Counted from the stretch's first letter, positions 17,958-26,653 are shown. The stretch is DNA of 64,000 nt from Aldehydirespirator sp965200005 (GCA_965200005.1 OZ241331.1:868001-932000); one strand, 5' to 3'. Program-made: numbers and translations. The notes: generated by a model from the sequence alone, not told the origin.

Positions 17958-18857
17958 TCAGGCAGCGGATCGGGCGGCTTGGCAGGCGGCAATTGTCGCG
18001 ACAGACACGATGTCTTTGAAGCTACATCCCCTAGAGAGGTCATGAATAATCGAGGCAGTTCCCTGCAGCAGCGGACCAAATGCCTGAGCTCCACCTAGCC
18101 GTTCGGTGATCTTGTAGGCGATATTTCCTGCTGAGAGGTCGGGAAACACAAACACGTTGGCTCTCCCGGCTACTTTCGAGTCGGCAGCCTTGATCTCCGC
18201 TACCTCAGGCACCCAGGCAGCATCAAACTGAAGCTCACCATCCACCGCTAAATGTGGCGCGCGCTGACGCACGAGTTCGGTCGCAGCCCGTACTCGCTGC
18301 ACCGAAGGCCCATCTGCGCTTCCCATAGTCGAATACGACAGCATGGCAACAAATGGCTGATCGTTAGTGAGCTGCGCAAAAGTGTTGGCGCTAGCGATTG
18401 CGATTGAGGCAAGCTGGTCGCTGTCAGGATCCGGGACGACACCACAGTCACCAAAGACAACGGATTGACCATCAGGCAACAACATCAAGAAACTGCTACT
18501 CAGCAATCCGACATCAGCTGCAACACCGATGCAATACAGAGCCGCTCGCACCACATCAGCAGTCGGACGGATCGCCCCGGCTACGCACCCGTCAGCATCA
18601 CCTGCGGCGACCATCAATGCAGCCACATGTAACGGATCACCCAAGTCAATGCGATCTCGCCACCTAGACGCTTCAGCTGCCGCTAGCACTCCTGTCGACA
18701 GGAACTCAACTGGATCATCTATGAGCAGCGTGTGCATCACGCCCTGCTGAGTCAGGTGTTGTGCGGCGTTCTGAGCCCGTTCGTCGCGCCCATCTGCAAA
18801 CACGATCCGCTGAGGTTTGGCGCGCGCTATCTCACGCCAGGCCCGAACTATCGTCAA
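17958..18857 (-). CDS. pta: Phosphate acetyltransferase
   Basis: 299 aa, the length of stand-alone PTA/PTB enzymes. It converts acetyl phosphate and CoA to acetyl-CoA and phosphate. Family segments visible are RIVFADGRDERA at the N-terminus, VVFGDCGVVPDPD, AMLSYSTMGSA, GELQFDAAWVPEVAE and VFVFPDLSAGNIAYKI. No acetate kinase is adjacent. In taurine and isethionate degradation, pta typically accompanies xsc because sulfoacetaldehyde acetyltransferase releases acetyl phosphate. Its place after a TauABC-like transporter fits that. Confidence 0.88.
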   Translation of the reverse strand: MTIVRAWREIARAKPQRIVFADGRDERAQNAAQHLTQQGVMHTLLIDDPVEFLSTGVLAAAEASRWRDRIDLGDPLHVAALMVAAGDADGCVAGAIRPTADVVRAALYCIGVAADVGLLSSSFLMLLPDGQSVVFGDCGVVPDPDSDQLASIAIASANTFAQLTNDQPFVAMLSYSTMGSADGPSVQRVRAATELVRQRAPHLAVDGELQFDAAWVPEVAEIKAADSKVAGRANVFVFPDLSAGNIAYKITERLGGAQAFGPLLQGTASIIHDLSRGCSFKDIVSVATIAACQAARSAA

Positions 18858-18900
18858 GTGTCGTTACGCGAGCCAATCAGTTCTTGATCGTCTGTTGTGG

Positions 18901-19887
18901 CTATCCCTTGCCTCGCCACGGGATTAGCCGCTTCTCAGCCATACGCATTGCAACATCCATGGTGACACCAAGAATGCTGATGAGTATCACTGCAGACAGC
19001 ATCAAGTCAAGCAAGAAAAACTGACGAGCCTTAAAGATTGTAAATCCCAGCCCGGAGCTAGCACCCAGCAACTCAGCAGCAACAAGCGTTCCCCAACAGA
19101 CTCCAATCGCTACTCGCAACCCGGTGAATATCTCAGGTAGCGCATTCGGCAATATCACATGACGCAAGACTTGCGCCTTTGATGCTCCAAGCGAATAAGC
19201 GGCATGAACCTTGGTTGTGTTGACAGCCAAGACTCCCGAGCGGGCAGCTATCACCATGATCCAGATGGATGCGAATAGCAGCAAGTTGACTTTGCCTTCT
19301 TCGCCGATACCGAACCACACGATGAATAATGGAATTAACGCCAGCGGCGGTATCGGTCGTAGCAACTCAACAATCGGATCAAAGATGCCACGCCAGCGAC
19401 TCGAGAGGCCCATCGCGAGCCCGATAGGAACACCTATAGCCACCCCCCAGAACAGTCCCTTTGCGAGACGGCTAAAGCTCAGCCAGAGATGCTGCCAGAG
19501 CGTGAAACCGCTGTAGCCATTACGGGCAAAGTCCCAGGCTGCACTCGACACCTGTGTGGGACTTGGCAGCGTTGACTCGCTAAGCCATTGCGTGTATGAA
19601 CAGGCAGGCAGGCCGCTGAAGTCTTCGGGATTCTCAGCCGAGTTGTCACAATCACGCAGCAAGTCGCGCTGACCATAACTCTCATCAGCCGGCAGGCTTG
19701 CCCGGACATCCTCGGCATGTTGTGACCACTCCTGCGGCAATCCCCACACCTTCGTCGAGATGAACCACAAAGCCAAGATCACGACCAAGCTGATAAGCGT
19801 CCACACCAGTGCTCCGCTCACCTCGGCTGCGTCACCAAACGTGACTGTCTTGCGCCCTGCCTTGTTGCGACGCTGAAGTAACTTCAT
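18901..19887 (-). CDS. ABC transporter permease, TauC/SsuC type
   Basis: 328 aa with the BPD_transp_1 fold. The EAA-like coupling loop is YSLGASKAQVLRHVILPNALPEIFTGLR. After the first membrane segment (residues about 30-48) there is an unusual external loop of some 60 residues with two cysteines (RDCDN and PACSY) before the conserved PSPTQV segment. Neighbours are the ATPase (13 nt upstream) and the solute-binding lipoprotein, making a complete importer for a sulfonate, nitrate or similar anion. Confidence 0.85.
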   Translation of the reverse strand: MKLLQRRNKAGRKTVTFGDAAEVSGALVWTLISLVVILALWFISTKVWGLPQEWSQHAEDVRASLPADESYGQRDLLRDCDNSAENPEDFSGLPACSYTQWLSESTLPSPTQVSSAAWDFARNGYSGFTLWQHLWLSFSRLAKGLFWGVAIGVPIGLAMGLSSRWRGIFDPIVELLRPIPPLALIPLFIVWFGIGEEGKVNLLLFASIWIMVIAARSGVLAVNTTKVHAAYSLGASKAQVLRHVILPNALPEIFTGLRVAIGVCWGTLVAAELLGASSGLGFTIFKARQFFLLDLMLSAVILISILGVTMDVAMRMAEKRLIPWRGKG

Positions 19888-19900
19888 GAGACCGCTCCCT

Positions 19901-21274
19901 TCACTGTTCGCTCGCAGTGCCCATGATCTGTTCCTCCATTTGCCAGATCATTGAGAGAATCTCCTCACGAGTACGGATGAACTCAGCCGATGTCTTGAGT
20001 TCACGTGCGTCTGTCTCAAGAGCCTGTTTAGCGAACGGAAGGTCATAGACCTTCTGGATCCGGCCGGGGCGTGGCGCCATCACGAACAGTTGATCACCGA
20101 GATACAGCGCTTCTTCAACGCTGTGGGTTACCAACACAATCGTCTTCTTTGTGTCGTTCCAGAGATTAAGCACCAATCCCTGCATCTTCTCCCGAGTCAA
20201 TGCATCAAGGGCACCGAGAGGCTCATCCATGAGGATGATCTTGGGATCATTAGCGAGACAACGAGCCAACGCAACACGCTGTTGCATGCCACCTGACAAC
20301 TCATAGACCGCCTTATCTTCGAAACCCTGCAAACCCACTGTTTGCAACAGCTCCTTGACTGCCTCCCGAGAGGCTGGCCGGGAACGTCCGTTCATTCGAG
20401 CGCCAAACCCGACGTTGTCATTCACACTCAGCCACTCAAACAAGGCGCCCTGTTGAAAGACCATGCCACGGTCTTGGCCGGGGCCAGCAATCGGTTCGCT
20501 ACCAAGTTTGACGGATCCCGAAGTCGGCGCCAGGAATCCAGCGAGAATGTTCAAGAGCGTGGTCTTACCACAACCAGATGGACCCAGAAGCGTCAGTAGA
20601 CGCCCTGGTTCCAGGGTGAAGGTCACATCCTTTAGTGCCTCTACACTGCCGCCGTCCGGTAGCTCATAGATCATGCCGAGCGACTCAACAACCAGGGGAC
20701 TTTGAGTCTTGGAGTCGGTTGTGACGTCAACCTTTGAGGGATCGAACCGCACCTCGGGGCGAGCCAACGTAAACCAGGCGCGCACAAGGATGAAGGTCGC
20801 AAGAAGCAGCCCCATATAGGGGATAGACGAGTCGTTGCGCTGCAGGAAAGCAAACAACACCGAGATCACCGATGTCGCTGCAAGCGCCAGCCACACATAG
20901 CGGACAAAGTGAGCCTGAGTCGACTCATCGGCACGCCGGTACAGCACTAGTGCGAGCATCAACGCAGCGCCGCCGACAAGGGCCGCTACAGGCTGCCAGG
21001 GAGAAGCGGTGTCCCGGAATAACAACACAACCCCGCCTGCAAGAGCGATGCCTGCCATGATCTGGCCAATCAAGATGGTGCCGTCACGGGGTCGTGACGC
21101 GCTGTCGGCACCAACAAACCGTCTCGACGGAGTCATGAGGAGATCAACAGCCATCGCAACAGCGCCGATGACAGCCACAACCAACAAGAGCACCGACAAC
21201 CAGTAGGCACCTCTTGCAATGACAAGGGTTATGAAATCATAAACATCCGCTAAACCCTGGACAATCGAATCCAC
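19901..21274 (-). CDS. ABC transporter ATPase, TauB/SsuB type, with N-terminal membrane domain
   Basis: 457 aa. Residues from about 194 are a complete TauB-like ATPase: Walker A GPSGCGKTT at 231-239, signature LSGGMQQR, Walker B ILMDEPLGALD, H-loop VTHSVEEA. Residues 1-175 instead hold about five hydrophobic segments, an extra membrane domain not found in ordinary TauB. The start is GTG. The gene sits between the binding protein and the permease. The membrane part may anchor the ATPase or act as a second permease-like element; its role is unknown. Confidence 0.82.
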   Translation of the reverse strand: MDSIVQGLADVYDFITLVIARGAYWLSVLLLVVAVIGAVAMAVDLLMTPSRRFVGADSASRPRDGTILIGQIMAGIALAGGVVLLFRDTASPWQPVAALVGGAALMLALVLYRRADESTQAHFVRYVWLALAATSVISVLFAFLQRNDSSIPYMGLLLATFILVRAWFTLARPEVRFDPSKVDVTTDSKTQSPLVVESLGMIYELPDGGSVEALKDVTFTLEPGRLLTLLGPSGCGKTTLLNILAGFLAPTSGSVKLGSEPIAGPGQDRGMVFQQGALFEWLSVNDNVGFGARMNGRSRPASREAVKELLQTVGLQGFEDKAVYELSGGMQQRVALARCLANDPKIILMDEPLGALDALTREKMQGLVLNLWNDTKKTIVLVTHSVEEALYLGDQLFVMAPRPGRIQKVYDLPFAKQALETDARELKTSAEFIRTREEILSMIWQMEEQIMGTASEQ

Positions 21275-21339
21275 GTCAGTCCCCTTTGCGACGCAACGTT
21301 ATTTGGCGACAGTAGTCGCTGACTATCTGCAATGCGCAG

Positions 21340-21379
21340 GCGCCGGGCAGGCAACCACTCGGTGGTACCCGCCCGGCGC
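21340..21379 (-). terminator. Strong hairpin between binding-protein and ATPase genes
   Basis: GCGCCGGGC at 21340-21348 pairs exactly with GCCCGGCGC at 21371-21379, and an inner ACCAC/GTGGT stem lies inside the loop. It is 42 nt downstream of the binding-protein stop and has no T-tract. It likely stabilises or partly terminates the transcript so that the binding protein is made in excess over the ATPase and permease. Confidence 0.55.
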
Positions 21380-21420
21380 TACTGCGTGGGATCAAGTGTC
21401 AGACACCTGGATCAAGTCAG

Positions 21421-22497
21421 TTAGCCAACTCCCTCAAGGAAGCTCGTGTCGACAAAGTCGTCGTAGCTCGCAAGTGCTGAGTCAATCTCACCTTGAGCGA
21501 CAAAGAAGTCCATCTGGTCTTTCATCACATCTTGAACTGTGCCACCGAGCCAAGCCTCGGAGAGTTGAACATCTTTCTCGGGGAACGAGAAAGCATCTAG
21601 CAGTGACACAGTGGCCTCGCGGTCCATGCCGGCAGCTCCAGCGATGGTGTCAATGAACGGCTCACGATCCTGGTTATAGGCACGGTTGGCATCCTCAGTG
21701 ACCTGCAAGAACCCTGTGATCAAGTCACCGTGAGCAGCCGCGAAATCACCAGTCGTTGAGATGATGTCAAACACACGAATGCCGATGGCTTCCTGTTCGG
21801 AGCCGGTCATGACGAGATTGCCACCATTGGCGATCATCTCATTGACGGCACCACCAAAGGCACACGCCATTGCCACAGCACCCGAATCCAGCGCTGCTAC
21901 TGCTGCGGGGCCTCCCTCGGATTGGATCAATTCAACCGAGGTGGTATCTACGCCGAGGTGCTCAAGCATCTTGAGCAACTTGAAGTGTGTGACATTCCCG
22001 AGAGGCGTGTAGATGCTCTGGCCGGTCAACGTCTCGGCTGCGTTCTCCGCAGTGACACCGAAGTCCGGATTCGCTACGCAATTGTCTGCATCTGCGTAAC
22101 TGACGGCTACACCCACGAGCAACAGATCAGAGCCACCAGTGACAAAGTTCGCAAACGGGGTCAAACCTTGTGAGTAGGAGATGTCGATATCGCCTGCTTC
22201 CATGGCCTGAGCCATATCACCACCAGATGCGAACGGGAACCAGTTGACTGTCAGACCTAGAGCCTCGTCATACGTCTCTTCTGCCTGAGCAACCTGATTA
22301 GCTGTGGGCCACTCAAGGAAATACGCCACGTTCAACTCATCGGGCATGGTCATTTCGGCGGTGTCGGCACCACTATCGCCCGAGTCGCTCGCTGCAGTCG
22401 TCGTGGTCGCCGCGTCCGCTTCACTGGTGTCTGAGTCGTCACCGCAAGCGGCCGCAACAAGACCCAAGACCATTAGCACTGCTATTAGTCGCTTCAT
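21421..22497 (-). CDS. Lipoprotein solute-binding protein, TauA/SsuA-like
   Basis: 358 aa. A short signal peptide ends in the lipobox LVAAAC, so the mature protein is lipid-anchored. It is followed by an acidic, Thr/Ala-rich linker and the binding domain (GDIDISYSQGLTPFANFV, SIYTPLGNVTHFKLLKMLEHLGVD). The fold is that of the NMT1/TauA group, which bind taurine, alkanesulfonates, nitrate or thiamine precursors. The ATG has a GGAGG ribosome-binding site. It is 19 nt after the aminotransferase. The ligand is inferred only from context. Confidence 0.85.
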   Translation of the reverse strand: MKRLIAVLMVLGLVAAACGDDSDTSEADAATTTTAASDSGDSGADTAEMTMPDELNVAYFLEWPTANQVAQAEETYDEALGLTVNWFPFASGGDMAQAMEAGDIDISYSQGLTPFANFVTGGSDLLLVGVAVSYADADNCVANPDFGVTAENAAETLTGQSIYTPLGNVTHFKLLKMLEHLGVDTTSVELIQSEGGPAAVAALDSGAVAMACAFGGAVNEMIANGGNLVMTGSEQEAIGIRVFDIISTTGDFAAAHGDLITGFLQVTEDANRAYNQDREPFIDTIAGAAGMDREATVSLLDAFSFPEKDVQLSEAWLGGTVQDVMKDQMDFFVAQGEIDSALASYDDFVDTSFLEGVG

Positions 22498-22516
22498 TCT
22501 TTGCCTTCCTCCATGA

Positions 22517-23911
22517 CTATGGATTGTTACGAGCCTCTCCTTTCGAGGCTCTCAGCCAACCGCCGATGCGGTCAAGCACTTCATCGATGCGTCCAACAAG
22601 ATCACTAAGCGCCTGCCGATCCGCAACAAGTGGTGGTGCGATGGCAAGCATTACCGCGCCACGCGAGTCGGGTCTGATCAACACACGCGCCTGTCGCACC
22701 CAGGTGTCAAGTAGCCCACCAGCTAGTAACTGGGCCGACTCCCTGGCATCCAGATCAACACCAGAGACACGATCACGCATCAACTCGATGTAATAGAAAT
22801 ATCCGGTTCCCCTGATGTCTTTCACACAGACATGCGAAGCTTTAAGGAATTCCAAACTGCTATGAAAATATGTCTCATTATGTAATACAGCACCAAAGAT
22901 GTCTTCTTCGTGCATCGCCGCCATGTTCACGCTTGCAACTGCCGTCGCTACCGGGTGACCACCAAATGTCGAACCATGACTGAACATGGCCATGGGCGAG
23001 TCCCACACTCGCTCAACCAGTGGCCCTCGAACTATGAGCCCACCTAATGGCACATAAGCACTGGTGATGCCTTTAGCGAAGGTGATCAAATCAGGCTCAG
23101 CACCAAAGCGCTGGCAACCAAACCAGTGACCCAAGCGGCCAAACGAATTGATCACTTCATCCGCACAGAGCAACACGCCATAGGTGTCACAGATCCGCCG
23201 CAACTCTTGCCAGTAACCCTCGGGGGGCACTAGGGCACCGCGCCCGTTCTGAACCGGTTCCGCAATAACCACCGACACGGTCTCGGGGCCCTCATCAACG
23301 ATTGCTTGTTCGACTGCTTTCACACACTCAAGTTCACTTGCCAGTGTGTCATCAAGATGCTCACTGCCCAGAGTGTTCTGAACGTGGCGCACGTTGGTTG
23401 GAAGCATCGGAAGATAGGGATCACGCAGATAGTCGACACCAGTCACCGCCAATGCACCAGTAGTCGTGCCGTGATAGGCCCAGCGGCGCGCAATCACCTT
23501 GTGGCGAGTGTCTTCGCCGTTGGCGAGGTGGTAGCAGCGTGCGAACTTGAGTGCCGACTCGATCGCTTCCGAACCTGAGTTCACAAAGAACACACGATCC
23601 AGGTCACCTGGCGCAACCGAAGCGACCATCGCAGCCGCTTCGATAGCTGACGGGTGAGCAAAGCTCCAGTTGGGGTAAAAGGCGAGACGATCTAGTTGAC
23701 TTGCTGCTGCTGCAGCTAGGTCACTTCGTCCATGGCCGAGATTGGTACAAAAGAGTCCAGAGAGCCCATCAAAGTACTCAATGCCGTCAGTATCAGTTAC
23801 ATAACAGCCGTCACCATGAGAGATTATTGGTAGATCACTTCGAAGCCAGGCATCACCACGAGTGAAATGCGGCACAAGATTTCGCAACGCCGAACGCCGA
23901 TCTGTCTGCAT
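22517..23911 (-). CDS. Class III PLP-dependent aminotransferase (candidate taurine:pyruvate aminotransferase)
   Basis: 464 aa from the ATG at 23911; a GTG/ATG-type start at 23935 is also in frame. Fold-type I features include FFVNSGSEAIESALKFAR, the ADEVINSFGRLG aspartate segment and the PLP lysine in TFAKGITSAYVPLGG. Class III enzymes transfer omega-amino groups (taurine, beta-alanine, GABA, diamines). It heads the run that continues with a TauABC-like importer, phosphotransacetylase and a molybdenum complex, which favours an amino-sulfonate substrate. Substrate specificity cannot be read directly. Confidence 0.85.
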   Translation of the reverse strand: MQTDRRSALRNLVPHFTRGDAWLRSDLPIISHGDGCYVTDTDGIEYFDGLSGLFCTNLGHGRSDLAAAAASQLDRLAFYPNWSFAHPSAIEAAAMVASVAPGDLDRVFFVNSGSEAIESALKFARCYHLANGEDTRHKVIARRWAYHGTTTGALAVTGVDYLRDPYLPMLPTNVRHVQNTLGSEHLDDTLASELECVKAVEQAIVDEGPETVSVVIAEPVQNGRGALVPPEGYWQELRRICDTYGVLLCADEVINSFGRLGHWFGCQRFGAEPDLITFAKGITSAYVPLGGLIVRGPLVERVWDSPMAMFSHGSTFGGHPVATAVASVNMAAMHEEDIFGAVLHNETYFHSSLEFLKASHVCVKDIRGTGYFYYIELMRDRVSGVDLDARESAQLLAGGLLDTWVRQARVLIRPDSRGAVMLAIAPPLVADRQALSDLVGRIDEVLDRIGGWLRASKGEARNNP

Positions 23912-23947
23912 TTCACCCCCCGCATCGACGCACACGACACAAGACTG

Positions 23948-23974
23948 TCTAACGCTTTTGATAGTACTTCTAAC
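23948..23974 (-). promoter_or_regulatory. Possible operator: paired TCTAAC sites
   Basis: TCTAAC occurs at 23948-23953 and again at 23969-23974, 21 bp apart (two helical turns), just upstream of the aminotransferase start. Same-face spacing is typical for a dimeric regulator. The TetR protein encoded further down the operon is a candidate. This is weak evidence from one location. Confidence 0.25.
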
Positions 23975-24024
23975 AGATCACTCTAGACCGTCGTTTGCTG
24001 ATAAGCCCGGGTCGAGGGCTTGCA

Positions 24025-25248
24025 TCACCTGCCGGTCTCAGGCGAATAGATCAATTCGGGGCTCAAGTCGGCGACGCTTGCCGCACCGCAAAGTGCCATG
24101 TCACGTTGCATACCGGTACGCAAATGCTCAAGCACCCAGTCAACGCCTTCCTCGCCTGCAACGGCGAGTCCATAGAGATAGGCCCGCCCAGCCATACAGG
24201 AATTCGCTCCAAGAGCCAGCGCTTTCACGATGTCTCCACCCCGGCGTATGCCCCCATCGCAAACAATCTCAAGGTCACCACCAACGGCATCTGCAACCGG
24301 CGCAACCAGATCGACAATCGCCGGGGACGAATCAAGTTGGCGACCGCCGTGGTTGGAGAGCACCACCCCGGCCAGACCAATGTCACGAGCAATCACAGCA
24401 TCCGCCACACTCTGGACTCCCTTGACGAGCACTGGTCCATCCCAGATTTCACACATCCACTCGACATCGTCCCAGGAGAGTGACGGATCGAACTGTGAGT
24501 TCATGAACTCTGCAAGATCAACCGCGGTCGAGCCGTCTACCGCTTGGTTTCCTGCGACGCTCGCGAAGCTGATCGGTTCGGAAAGAGCGAAACGCAGACT
24601 CCAAGCAGGATGCAGGACACCTTCCAGCATGGTCTTTAGGCCGAGCTTGGGGGGCAAGGTAAAGCCCCTACGTACATCGCGCTCGCGCCGACCGAGCATG
24701 GCGGCATCAACAGTGATGCACAGCACTTCAAAGTCGGCTTCTTGGGCTCTGGCGATCATCTCTTTGAGCAGACCCTTGTCACGCCAGACATAGACCTGGA
24801 ACCACTTCGACCCACGGCTTACGGCTGCCACCTCTTCGGCGGAGCGTGTGCCCATAGTTGAGAGGGCATAGGGCAGGCCAGCACGCTCGGCGGCTCGGGC
24901 TGCGGCTAGCTCCCCGGGCGGGCAAATGATGCGGGTGAAGCCGGTCGGCGCCAGGATCAGGGGGAATGGCACCTTGTGACCCAAGATGGTGGAACTCGTG
25001 TCGACCGTGCCCATGTCACGCAGTACCCGGGGCACAAGTTCTAGGTCACGGAATCCTCGTGTGTTGCGATCGAGCGCGACCTCATCTTCGGCACCGCCAT
25101 CGATGTAGTCAAATACTCCTCCGGGCAGGCGCCTGCGCGCAATGCGTCGTAGATCCTCGATGTTGGCAGACCGTTGCAGTCGTCGCTTGGTGGCACTCCA
25201 CTCGAATCGCCGTAGCCGCATGACCGAACCCAGCGCTGTGACAGCCAT
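24025..25248 (-). CDS. FMN-dependent alpha-hydroxy-acid oxidase/dehydrogenase (LldD/glycolate oxidase family)
   Basis: 407 aa TIM-barrel flavoenzyme. It has FDYIDGGAEDE near the start, LAPTGF, QVYVWRDKG, the catalytic histidine and arginine in SNHGGRQLD, and the FMN phosphate segment DGGIRRGGDIVKALALGA. It oxidises a 2-hydroxy acid such as L-lactate or glycolate to the 2-oxo acid. It lies about 110 nt upstream of the aminotransferase on the same strand and could supply or remove the oxo acid used there, but this is only contextual. Confidence 0.88.
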   Translation of the reverse strand: MAVTALGSVMRLRRFEWSATKRRLQRSANIEDLRRIARRRLPGGVFDYIDGGAEDEVALDRNTRGFRDLELVPRVLRDMGTVDTSSTILGHKVPFPLILAPTGFTRIICPPGELAAARAAERAGLPYALSTMGTRSAEEVAAVSRGSKWFQVYVWRDKGLLKEMIARAQEADFEVLCITVDAAMLGRRERDVRRGFTLPPKLGLKTMLEGVLHPAWSLRFALSEPISFASVAGNQAVDGSTAVDLAEFMNSQFDPSLSWDDVEWMCEIWDGPVLVKGVQSVADAVIARDIGLAGVVLSNHGGRQLDSSPAIVDLVAPVADAVGGDLEIVCDGGIRRGGDIVKALALGANSCMAGRAYLYGLAVAGEEGVDWVLEHLRTGMQRDMALCGAASVADLSPELIYSPETGR

Positions 25249-25309
25249 ACGAGAACCCTACGGCTGAAGTGTGGGTGCCTTCCACCACGACCCACGCCAC
25301 TGCCGTTGG

Positions 25310-25795
25310 CTACCTTGGCACAGCTCTTGAGCGAGCGCTCTGCGATGCAGCACGCAAGGCTCTCGCTTGCTGCTCTTGCTCGACTCTGGCTTGCTGTTGC
25401 GTTGCTCTGGCTTCGGCAGCCTTACGCTCCCTGTCGGCCAACGCCTCCGCTTCTCGGCGGGCAGCAACCTCTGCTTGGGCCCAGAGACTCGCTGCTCGAT
25501 TGTCGAGACCTGTTGATGCGTTGTACAACGCCGCAATAGTCGACACAAGATCTGCACCAACTGAATGCAGTCCGCGGCCAATGACGTTATGCAGTCTCGT
25601 GCGGCTGACTTCGGCTGCCCTTCCGCGCCACACTGCATCGGTGTGCAACGCTGCCGCCTCACGATGCCGGTCAACAAGGGCCCCTCTGCGAACATCTAGC
25701 CTTTGTGCTACATCCCGACAGTGAGCAGCTCTCTTCGCAGCCTCTGATGCCTGGTCATAGAGTGCGGCACTGGAATTTCCGATTATGATTGACAT
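25310..25795 (-). CDS. WXG100-like helical protein with charged tail
   Basis: 161 aa, not a recognised family member by name. The first 100 residues look like two long amphipathic helices separated by a WRG turn (about residues 56-58), as in WXG100/ESX proteins. The C-terminal 55 residues are an Ala/Glu/Arg/Gln coiled coil. No ESX ATPase or other type VII secretion gene is in the window. Its ATG is only 3 nt from the divergent hisN-like ATG. An opposite-strand Cys/Ser-rich frame over the same bases looks like a shadow. Confidence 0.55.
   Translation of the reverse strand: MSIIIGNSSAALYDQASEAAKRAAHCRDVAQRLDVRRGALVDRHREAAALHTDAVWRGRAAEVSRTRLHNVIGRGLHSVGADLVSTIAALYNASTGLDNRAASLWAQAEVAARREAEALADRERKAAEARATQQQARVEQEQQARALRAASQSARSRAVPR
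25784..25789 (+). promoter_or_regulatory. Candidate -10 element of a leaderless hisN-like transcript
   Basis: TATGAT would place the transcription start at about 25796, only 3 nt before the ATG at 25799. No Shine-Dalgarno precedes that ATG. Leaderless messages are common in actinobacteria. The element lies inside the first codons of the divergent gene. Confidence 0.35.
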
Positions 25796-25798
25796 ATC

Positions 25799-26608
25799 AT
25801 GAGAATAACTTCAAATGACTCGACTAGCGACGGAGTCAGCAAGCCAAACAGACCACCTGTCGACGCTGAGTTGGTGCAATTTGCGGTCAATGCTGCACGA
25901 ACAGCCGGGAAGTTGACGTTGAATTGGTACCAGCAGGAGCGTTTGGCGGTAGAGGTTAAAAGCGACGGCTCGCCGGTAACGCAAGCAGATGTTGCTGCCG
26001 AGCAACTCTTGCGGGATGCGATTTCCGCGGCGTGTCCCGGCGATGCGATCCTCGGCGAAGAGGGAGGCACCAAGGGGGGCAGCAGCGGGCGGATGTGGGT
26101 GATCGACCCGATTGATGGCACCAAGGCGTTCGTTCAAGGCGTACCGCTGTTTTCTACGCTGCTGGCCCTAGTTGATGAACACGGCCCAGCAATCGGGGTG
26201 ATATTTCTGCCCGCCCTCGACGAGTGTGTCTGGGCCGGGAGAGGGCTCGGAGCGTTCTGGGATGCCTCGCCATGCGCCGTTAGCAAGACGGCAACTCTCG
26301 ACGGTGCCTATGTGTGTACGAGCGGGCTCACATACTGGCCCGACCAACCTCTGTCCGTAGCTAGGTCTCGGGGCGCGCGGATGCGCACTTGGGGTGACGC
26401 TTACGGTTACGCGCTCGTTGCTACGGGTCGAGCCGACGCGATGGTTGACCCCGAGTGTTTTGATTGGGATGTAGCTCCGATCTCGGTGATCATTGAGGAA
26501 GCAGGCGGTCGCTTCACAGACACCGCAGGTGTCTCCCACTGGCGCAACGGCTCGGCCATTGCTACAAACTCTCATTTGCACGACCAACTTCTGTCATGCT
26601 TCACATGA
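25799..26608 (+). CDS. hisN: Inositol-monophosphatase-family phosphatase, probable histidinol-phosphatase
   Basis: 269 aa. The metal-binding segments of the family are present: GEEGG (residues about 82-86), DPIDGTKAFVQGVPLFSTLLAL and WDVAPISVIIEEAGG. The DGTK-F-x-RG/QGVP form, rather than the generic DGTTNF, matches HisN-type histidinol-phosphate phosphatases, the last-but-one step of histidine synthesis. No other his gene is nearby, so an inositol phosphate or another substrate is possible. The ATG lacks a ribosome-binding site. Confidence 0.75.
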   Translation: MRITSNDSTSDGVSKPNRPPVDAELVQFAVNAARTAGKLTLNWYQQERLAVEVKSDGSPVTQADVAAEQLLRDAISAACPGDAILGEEGGTKGGSSGRMWVIDPIDGTKAFVQGVPLFSTLLALVDEHGPAIGVIFLPALDECVWAGRGLGAFWDASPCAVSKTATLDGAYVCTSGLTYWPDQPLSVARSRGARMRTWGDAYGYALVATGRADAMVDPECFDWDVAPISVIIEEAGGRFTDTAGVSHWRNGSAIATNSHLHDQLLSCFT

Positions 26609-26653
26609 CGAGCTTCACGCGACGAGAGCTAACTCGCAGTCGGATTTTGGCAG

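Noticed and set aside
25269..25724. Plus-strand Cys/Ser/Ala-rich frame of 151 codons
   Set aside because: Antisense to the WXG100-like coding frame, with improbable composition and no ribosome-binding site.
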